Shown here piece after piece: positions 7,008 to 10,726 of a stretch of 10,726 nt of DNA. The stretch lies in NCBI GenBank assembly GCA_947311455.1, contig CAMZKY010000013.1:1-10726 (forward strand), in the 5' to 3' direction. Origin of the DNA: an uncultured Marinosulfonomonas sp. Its GTDB lineage: Bacteria > Pseudomonadota > Alphaproteobacteria > Rhodobacterales > Rhodobacteraceae. Position numbers and translations under genes: made by a program. Positions within the stretch are counted from its first letter, which is position 1. Every line of letters starts with the position of its first letter. Under the pieces are notes generated by a model. That model ran no database searches. It worked only from the letters and a program-made list of their open reading frames with translations, and had not been told where the DNA came from.

Positions 7008-8412
7008 ATGTGGTATAGGCAAGGCGCAATCCACCCCAAAGACGCCCTTGCACGACGATCGGGGCGGATAAATCTTTCATCATCACAAATTCACAGTTGC
7101 CCATATCGCGACGATAGACTTGCAACAAAAACGGTTCGCGATTGTTTCCGGCCTTTAGGCCGACGCGATCATCAAAAATGCGACGGTTTCGGCAATTTGC
7201 CATATTCCAATCAAAATCCGGCCCTTGGGGCTGTGAAAATTTTAGATTGTGGGTGGGCAAATAGCCATTGGTATCAATCGCCGCACAGTACACAACTCGT
7301 GGATCAAATTCTAATGCGGCCTCTTGAATAGGGGGCAGAACGCGGTCGGTAAAACTGGTGAAGGCGGCCATGAATTGTGCTGGATTTGATCCGCCAATCT
7401 GCTGATATTGTCGATTAAACAGGGCGTTTTTGCTGATTTTTCCGGTGCTGATGCCGTTTTCAAATGTGGCACTCACGTCTGCGGCGATTTCCTGAATATA
7501 CTGAATAAATTGGGCGTCTTCGCTTTTCCCGCCAAGAGAAATACTGGTTTGAACCATGCTTTCAGCGCCATCAACCAAAGCGTTTGCGCGTTCGCGCACT
7601 GCATGAATACCCTGGGCGGAATTTTCTAATGCGCCGCCCATTGTGTGGAAATTCTGGTCAAATTTATCAATCGCACCGTGCACATTGCTGGCGTTTTCTT
7701 GAATTTGTTTGGCCTCGGAGTTGATCATGCGCACGTGTTCAGCAATGCCGGAAAGGGCAAAATCGGTATCATCGGCCTCGGATAGAACATTGGCGGCATC
7801 TTCGGCGGCGACCACAGCTTCGCCACGTAAATCATCCACCCATTCCGTAAGCATAAGGATGCTTTCGGAAATGCCCAGAGCAGCGGCTGCGGTTTTGCGG
7901 GACAATTCGTTAATGGCTTCTGCCACAACGGCAAAACCCAATCCGGCGTCTCCCGCCCGGGCTGCTTCGATCTTGGCGTTAATCGCAAGGATATTCACCT
8001 GTGACGCAATAGATGAAATATCGTCGTTATTATTTTGCGCTGCGTGCAACGTGGCTTCAACATCGGTGACACGCTGATCCAATGATTGCACCCAAGAGGC
8101 CAGTTTTTGGGTGCGTTCGCCTGCACTTTGGATCTTTTCAACCGATCTTTCCACCGTTGCAAGTGTTTCTTGGGTGGTTGCCGTAACCGCCTGAATGGCA
8201 CGGCGCACCTTTTTATTACCGACCAGCATATCGTTGGCGCCACCGCGCACCGTTTCAAGGGATTGCACCTGTTCATGTGTATTGCGATCAATTTGATCCA
8301 GCACACCAGCGATTTCGACAATTTCAAAGCTAAGGGCGGATGCGGATTTCGACAGCTTGTCTAATCGATCATCTGTGGGGGTGGCGTCGGAAAAATCTGG
8401 GGTGGGTATCAT
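7006..8412 (-). CDS. Cytosolic methyl-accepting chemotaxis protein with C-terminal sensor-like domain
   Basis: The centre carries the conserved MCP signalling hairpin (SQVNILAINAKIEAARAGDAG and following GFAVVAEAINELSRKTA, about residues 137-174), which docks CheA/CheW in known receptors. It is flanked by long heptad-rich helices (about 20-310). There is no transmembrane segment, HAMP or N-terminal sensor, so the protein is probably cytosolic. Residues about 312-468 form a separate globular region with PPIQEAALEFDPRVVYCAAID, GYLPTHN, CRNRRIF and WGGLRLAY. This looks like a C-terminal sensory module of Cache/PAS size, but its ligand is unknown. The start at 8412 has GGAG 6 bases upstream. An ATG 13 codons earlier (8451) has a poorer site. 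The gene follows the Fe-S scaffold gene by 53 bases and may be cotranscribed with it. Confidence 0.87.
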   Translation of the reverse strand: MIPTPDFSDATPTDDRLDKLSKSASALSFEIVEIAGVLDQIDRNTHEQVQSLETVRGGANDMLVGNKKVRRAIQAVTATTQETLATVERSVEKIQSAGERTQKLASWVQSLDQRVTDVEATLHAAQNNNDDISSIASQVNILAINAKIEAARAGDAGLGFAVVAEAINELSRKTAAAALGISESILMLTEWVDDLRGEAVVAAEDAANVLSEADDTDFALSGIAEHVRMINSEAKQIQENASNVHGAIDKFDQNFHTMGGALENSAQGIHAVRERANALVDGAESMVQTSISLGGKSEDAQFIQYIQEIAADVSATFENGISTGKISKNALFNRQYQQIGGSNPAQFMAAFTSFTDRVLPPIQEAALEFDPRVVYCAAIDTNGYLPTHNLKFSQPQGPDFDWNMANCRNRRIFDDRVGLKAGNNREPFLLQVYRRDMGNCEFVMMKDLSAPIVVQGRLWGGLRLAYTT

Positions 8413-8465
8413 CGTGCGCTCCGGTAAACAGGCCCCCCGAATAACACCCATTTCTTTCGGCTTGG

Positions 8466-8918
8466 TTAAGCGCAGGCCTCTTTGGCGATTCGTTCCATTG
8501 CACTTTGTGTTGCGGTGAGCGCCAGCAAGATTGAGGCGTGACGATTTTTGTAATCACGGGCCGGCAACAACACCTTAAGCCGATCAAAAGGGGCGTCCGG
8601 CACGGGGCCACCGGATTTTAACATGGCTTCCAGCTGAACGCGGGCAGTTTTGATCTGCTCCAGGCTGCATCCAATCACCGATTGCGCCATAACAGAGGCC
8701 GACGCTTGCCCAAGTGCGCATGCTTTGACATCTTGGCCAAAGGCGGTGATCACCCCTTCTGTCACACATACATCAACCGTCACGGTTGAGCCGCACAAAG
8801 GCGCACGTTGTTTCACTGTGGCATGTGGGTTGGAAAGGCGATCCGTCAGGGGGATATCGGCGGCAAGGGCCAATATTTGCCCGGAATACAGTTTGACCAG
8901 ATCGCTATTGCTGCTCAT
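8466..8918 (-). CDS. NifU/IscU-type iron-sulfur cluster scaffold protein
   Basis: The protein of 150 residues belongs to the IscU/SufU/NifU-N fold, which assembles Fe-S clusters or helps transfer sulfur. Two of the three usual ligand cysteines are visible: Cys42 in PLCGSTV and Cys67 in KACALGQASAS. The region where SufU has its third Cys reads DYKNRHASILLAL, so His127 appears to take its place. Other cysteines are Cys51, Cys84 and Cys149. I recall that this C-terminal variant is common in alphaproteobacteria. AAGGAA lies 8 bases before the ATG. It is divergent from hisI and upstream of the chemoreceptor gene. No other suf or isc gene is near, so the substrate pathway is unresolved. Confidence 0.85.
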   Translation of the reverse strand: MSSNSDLVKLYSGQILALAADIPLTDRLSNPHATVKQRAPLCGSTVTVDVCVTEGVITAFGQDVKACALGQASASVMAQSVIGCSLEQIKTARVQLEAMLKSGGPVPDAPFDRLKVLLPARDYKNRHASILLALTATQSAMERIAKEACA

Positions 8919-8929
8919 GGGAATTTCCT

Positions 8930-8952
8930 TATCTATGCTTAAGTTCTAGATA
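8930..8952. promoter_or_regulatory. Inverted repeat between scaffold gene and hisI
   Basis: TATCTA (8930-8935) and TAGATA (8947-8952) form perfect inverted arms around 11 bases that include the palindrome CTTAAG. It sits 11 bases before the scaffold gene start and 32 bases before hisI. The 66-base divergent gap must hold both promoters. A GATAAT at 8964-8969 is a reasonable -10 for hisI. The repeat could be an operator shared by both genes. No known regulator site was recognised. Confidence 0.3.
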
Positions 8953-8984
8953 GGCGCACCAGAGATAATTGCAAAGGTTTTTAA

Positions 8985-9347
8985 ATGTCTTTTGATCCTT
9001 CAACACTGAAATTTGATGAAAAAGGGTTAATTCCCGCGATTGCCCAACAGGAAGACACCGGAGAAGTGCTGATGATGGCATGGATGAACCAAGAGGCGGT
9101 GCAACGCACGCTGGACACCGGCAAAGTGACCTATTGGTCGCGGTCGCGTCAATCGTTTTGGGTGAAAGGCGAAAGCAGCGGCCATGTGCAGGAGCTGGTG
9201 GAATTGCGCATAGATTGTGACCGCGATTGCCTGCTGGTGATCCTGCGCCAAACCGGCCCAGCCTGCCACACCAACCGGCGCAGTTGTTTTTATACCGCTG
9301 TTTCAGACGGTTGCGAAATCGAGTTAAGCAAGCCGATACCTGATTGA
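8985..9347 (+). CDS. hisI: Phosphoribosyl-AMP cyclohydrolase
   Basis: HisI opens the adenine ring of phosphoribosyl-AMP, the third step of histidine biosynthesis, in the cytosol. The 120-residue protein is the single-domain form without a fused HisE pyrophosphohydrolase. The metal-binding block DCDRD (77-81) provides the acidic Mg ligands and Cys78. The zinc ligands Cys94 and Cys101 are in PACHTNRRSCFY. TYWSRSRQSFWVKGESSGH (49-67) is the family core. AAAGG lies 8 bases before the ATG. No other his gene is nearby, as is usual for scattered his genes in this group. Confidence 0.97.
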   Translation: MSFDPSTLKFDEKGLIPAIAQQEDTGEVLMMAWMNQEAVQRTLDTGKVTYWSRSRQSFWVKGESSGHVQELVELRIDCDRDCLLVILRQTGPACHTNRRSCFYTAVSDGCEIELSKPIPD

Positions 9348-9374
9348 CGGGTTGAAAAAAGTACTTTGTACTTT
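9344..9374 (+). promoter_or_regulatory. Promoter with palindrome over the -10 element
   Basis: TTGACG (9344-9349, five of six matches to the -35 consensus) is followed after 17 bases by TGTACT (9367-9372, four of six to -10). The palindrome AAAGTAC-TTT-GTACTTT (9358-9374) covers the -10, a position where a repressor would block polymerase. The first bases overlap the end of hisI. This would drive the exported-protein gene at 9424 with a leader of about 45 bases. Assignment is by eye. Confidence 0.45.
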
Positions 9375-9385
9375 CGGTAAAGTGT

Positions 9386-9415
9386 CCTAACGTTGTGGAA
9401 TTTACAAATGTTAGG
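9386..9415 (+). promoter_or_regulatory. Leader hairpin covering the ribosome binding site
   Basis: CCTAACGTT (9386-9394) pairs with AATGTTAGG (9407-9415) over nine positions with one G-U wobble. The right arm includes the first three bases of the AGGAG ribosome site (9413-9417) of the gene starting at 9424. Folding of the leader would reduce translation, which suggests temperature, ligand or small-RNA control. This is inference from base pairing only. Confidence 0.4.
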
Positions 9416-9423
9416 AGTTTTAA

Positions 9424-10170
9424 ATGAAACAATTTATTTGCACAATTTCGATGGTTGTCGGAACTATGGGGGCAGGCCATGCCCAATCCATCAGCTTTGA
9501 TCCAAATACGCCGTGTCGTTCGGCCTTTCAAAATACGGGTATGATTACCCAAAGTTATATGGGGGCTTGGACGCTTGGCTTTTTGGCGGGAAGTGGCGAA
9601 CAGCCTTTGGCCATCAATGAAGATGTTATTGCGAAAGGTTTAAAAGTTTTACAGGGCCGTTGCAGCGACAATATAGATGCGACACTGGTTGAGGCTATGG
9701 CCAAAACAAGTGGTAAACCGGCCCCCACCGAAATCGCAGGAAGTGAGCAAGATGCGCGACGCATGTTATCAGAATTCTTGAAACCGAACGCTGATACCGC
9801 AAAACTGATATACGCCCTCAAGCCATCAGAAGACGATGTTCGCGCGGTTTACCGCGAACCGCTTGCCACCACTATGATCGAGGCCTACGCGGGTTTGTTC
9901 CGGCCCGGCATCAAGATCGGGCCAAAGGCTGGCCAAACCGAACTTTTGACGTATTATTCAACCACCGGTGCCTTGCGAGCCCAGGACCAGATGTTGCAAT
10001 ATTTTCCGGGTGGGTATGGAAAAGTGCTTGAATATATGATCCCGGATTTTCCGATAGTGCGGCTGAAATTCGTAAAGCCGGGCGAGACATCAGGCTTGGG
10101 GTTAGATGGATTGATCTTTGTGAACAATCACTGGGTTTTGATGCCTAAACCCTGGCGTGCCCTTAAGTAG
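9424..10170 (+). CDS. Exported protein of unknown function
   Basis: The 248-residue protein begins with a Sec signal peptide (MKQFICTISMVVGTMGAGHA, cleavage after residue 20 at GHA|Q), so it is probably periplasmic. The mature N-terminal half has two cysteines, Cys31 and Cys80, about 50 residues apart. They flank GAWTLGFLAG and likely form a disulfide. That pattern is reminiscent of small periplasmic helical proteins of the HdeA or Rap1a type, but I cannot assign it. Residues about 110-248 are a second region (DVRAVYREPLATTM, LLTYYSTTGALRAQ, GLDGLIFVNNHWVLMPKPWR) ending in a beta-like pattern similar to NTF2-type folds. An AGGAG site lies 6 bases before the ATG. It follows hisI by 76 bases with its own likely promoter. 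It converges with the RHH gene and overlaps its end by 8 bases. Confidence 0.85.
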   Translation: MKQFICTISMVVGTMGAGHAQSISFDPNTPCRSAFQNTGMITQSYMGAWTLGFLAGSGEQPLAINEDVIAKGLKVLQGRCSDNIDATLVEAMAKTSGKPAPTEIAGSEQDARRMLSEFLKPNADTAKLIYALKPSEDDVRAVYREPLATTMIEAYAGLFRPGIKIGPKAGQTELLTYYSTTGALRAQDQMLQYFPGGYGKVLEYMIPDFPIVRLKFVKPGETSGLGLDGLIFVNNHWVLMPKPWRALK

Positions 10171-10387
10171 CCTTTGATTGGTAATACTTTAGAACATACA
10201 ATCGTATGGCGCCAGCTAGACCACAATCTAGTTGGCGTTCTGCATCAATTTCAGCCGCTAATGCATTGATAGGCCTATCTAATTCCTTGGATATCGCAAG
10301 AAATGCATGCCAGAATTCATCTTCCAGCGAAACGCTGGTGCGATGGCCTTTGAGTGTTAGAGACCGCTTTTTGGGGCGTTTTGTCAT
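10163..10387 (-). CDS. Ribbon-helix-helix domain protein (RHH_4 type)
   Basis: A 74-residue protein with a basic N-terminus (MTKRPKKRSLTLKGHRTSVSL) supplying the DNA-contacting beta strand, then EDEFWHAFLAISKELDRPINALAAEID as the two helices. This matches the RHH_4 family of small DNA-binding proteins, which are dimeric and common in alphaproteobacteria. No toxin partner is adjacent, so a toxin-antitoxin role is not supported. The ATG at 10387 is preferred because family members begin close to KRS-GHRTS. An in-frame GTG at 10402 is possible, and neither has a clear ribosome site. Its 3' end overlaps the convergent exported-protein gene by 8 bases. Confidence 0.82.
   Translation of the reverse strand: MTKRPKKRSLTLKGHRTSVSLEDEFWHAFLAISKELDRPINALAAEIDAERQLDCGLAGAIRLYVLKYYQSKAT
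10210..10237 (+). repeat. 11-bp inverted repeat inside the RHH gene
   Basis: CGCCAGCTAGA (10210-10220) and TCTAGTTGGCG (10227-10237) pair over 11 positions around the loop CCACAA. The one imperfect pair is G-U in plus-strand RNA and A-C in minus-strand RNA, so the hairpin is stronger in read-through transcripts of the exported-protein gene, 40 bases after its stop. No T-run follows, so it is not a classical terminator. Confidence 0.6.
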
Positions 10388-10472
10388 GGGTTTTTTTAAC
10401 ACATCACTTAATCAGAATTAACCCCATATTGTTAGGCAATTCCAGGAGGGCGAATTTAAAGAAAAAATTTCG

Positions 10473-10726
10473 TTAAAGGGGGGCCAGGACGGCTTCAAGA
10501 TCACCATATCCTGTAAAACGGCGCTCATAAGCCAATCCAAGGCGCGCGGCGCATTGTTCGGCTTTTTCATCTAATGTCGGGTCGTTGGTTTGGGCCTGAT
10601 ACACCAGTTTTGTGTAATTTCCAAAATACATGTCGCGTAGTTCGGGATGGCGATCCAATCCCATCGGCTTCCAGACAAAGGCATCAAACTGGCGCACCAG
10701 AAAATCGGTTAGATAAAACGCGGTAC
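10473..10726 (-). CDS. DUF1638 domain protein, C-terminal part (cut by right edge)
   Basis: The minus-strand frame is open from the window edge to the TAA at 10473 (84 codons). It reads TAFYLTDFLVRQFDAFVW, then GLDRHPELRDMYFGNY, then LVYQAQTNDPTLDEKAEQ, and finally FTGYGDLEAVL. I recognise this as the C-terminus of DUF1638 proteins. These are found beside corrinoid methyltransferase genes, and I recall from Roseobacter fitness work that a member supports cobalamin-dependent methionine synthesis, possibly in cofactor reactivation. A GTG at 10697 is an internal Val codon and not the start. The GC content and codon use are in line with the neighbours. The upstream partner genes lie outside the window. 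Confidence 0.78.
   Translation of the reverse strand, partial: TAFYLTDFLVRQFDAFVWKPMGLDRHPELRDMYFGNYTKLVYQAQTNDPTLDEKAEQCAARLGLAYERRFTGYGDLEAVLAPL

Noticed and set aside
6891..7331. 146-codon plus-strand frame starting in the 3' region of the small gene
   Set aside because: It runs through the intrinsic terminator and then antisense to the chemoreceptor gene, and has no ribosome site.
8929..9552. 207-codon frame antisense to hisI and the next gene's start
   Set aside because: It lies opposite hisI with its clear zinc motifs and has no family features.
10163..10387. RHH protein as an antitoxin
   Set aside because: No small toxin-like gene lies next to it in an operon. Both neighbours are unrelated genes.
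10408..10421. TTAA-N6-TTAA near the RHH gene, CtrA-like
   Set aside because: The spacer is 6 and not 7 bases, and CtrA is strict about the 7-base spacing.
1..10726. Mobile element, prophage, CRISPR or defence island
   Set aside because: No transposase, integrase, terminal repeats, spaced repeat array or defence domains were seen. The genes are chromosomal housekeeping genes in ordinary order.

Overview
The window looks like chromosomal DNA from a marine alphaproteobacterium of the Rhodobacterales (Roseobacter-type), with moderate GC for that group. The reasons are the family variants seen (a NifU-like scaffold with the alphaproteobacterial C-terminus, an RHH_4 ribbon-helix-helix protein, a DUF1638 protein), the surE-pcm-LysM lipoprotein order, and two alphaproteobacterial regulatory motifs: a CtrA-type TTAA-N7-TTAA and an SOS-type GTTC-N7-GTTC. 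There are no tRNA or rRNA genes, insertion sequences, CRISPR arrays or phage genes. Most of the window is housekeeping DNA.

Left part (1-2066, minus strand): surE (survival-protein nucleotidase), pcm (isoaspartyl methyltransferase, overlapping surE by one base) and a LysM lipoprotein cut by the left edge. These form one operon for stress survival and cell-wall maintenance. The 332-base gap at 2067-2398 separates surE from the divergent ligA. It holds a perfect CtrA-type box and four tandem copies of an 11-bp repeat.

Middle (2399-7007, plus strand): ligA (NAD-dependent DNA ligase) and recG (branched-DNA helicase) overlap by ATGA and form a DNA replication and repair unit. Directly after recG comes the most interesting spot in the window. 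A run of four GTTC half-sites at about 10-bp spacing includes a perfect GTTC-N7-GTTC SOS box. It is followed by a 40-codon gene for a single-pass membrane peptide, a structured 3' region, and a strong intrinsic terminator. This architecture resembles SOS-induced membrane micropeptides such as Caulobacter SidA. That role is inferred and not shown by sequence similarity.

Right part (7006-10726): on the minus strand, a cytosolic chemoreceptor-like protein with a C-terminal sensor-like domain lies downstream of a NifU/IscU-type Fe-S scaffold protein. Divergent from these is hisI (histidine biosynthesis). Next comes an unrecognised exported protein whose leader has a palindrome over its probable -10 element and a hairpin that would cover its ribosome binding site. 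A small ribbon-helix-helix protein and the C-terminal end of a DUF1638 protein (linked to corrinoid/methionine metabolism) close the window on the minus strand.
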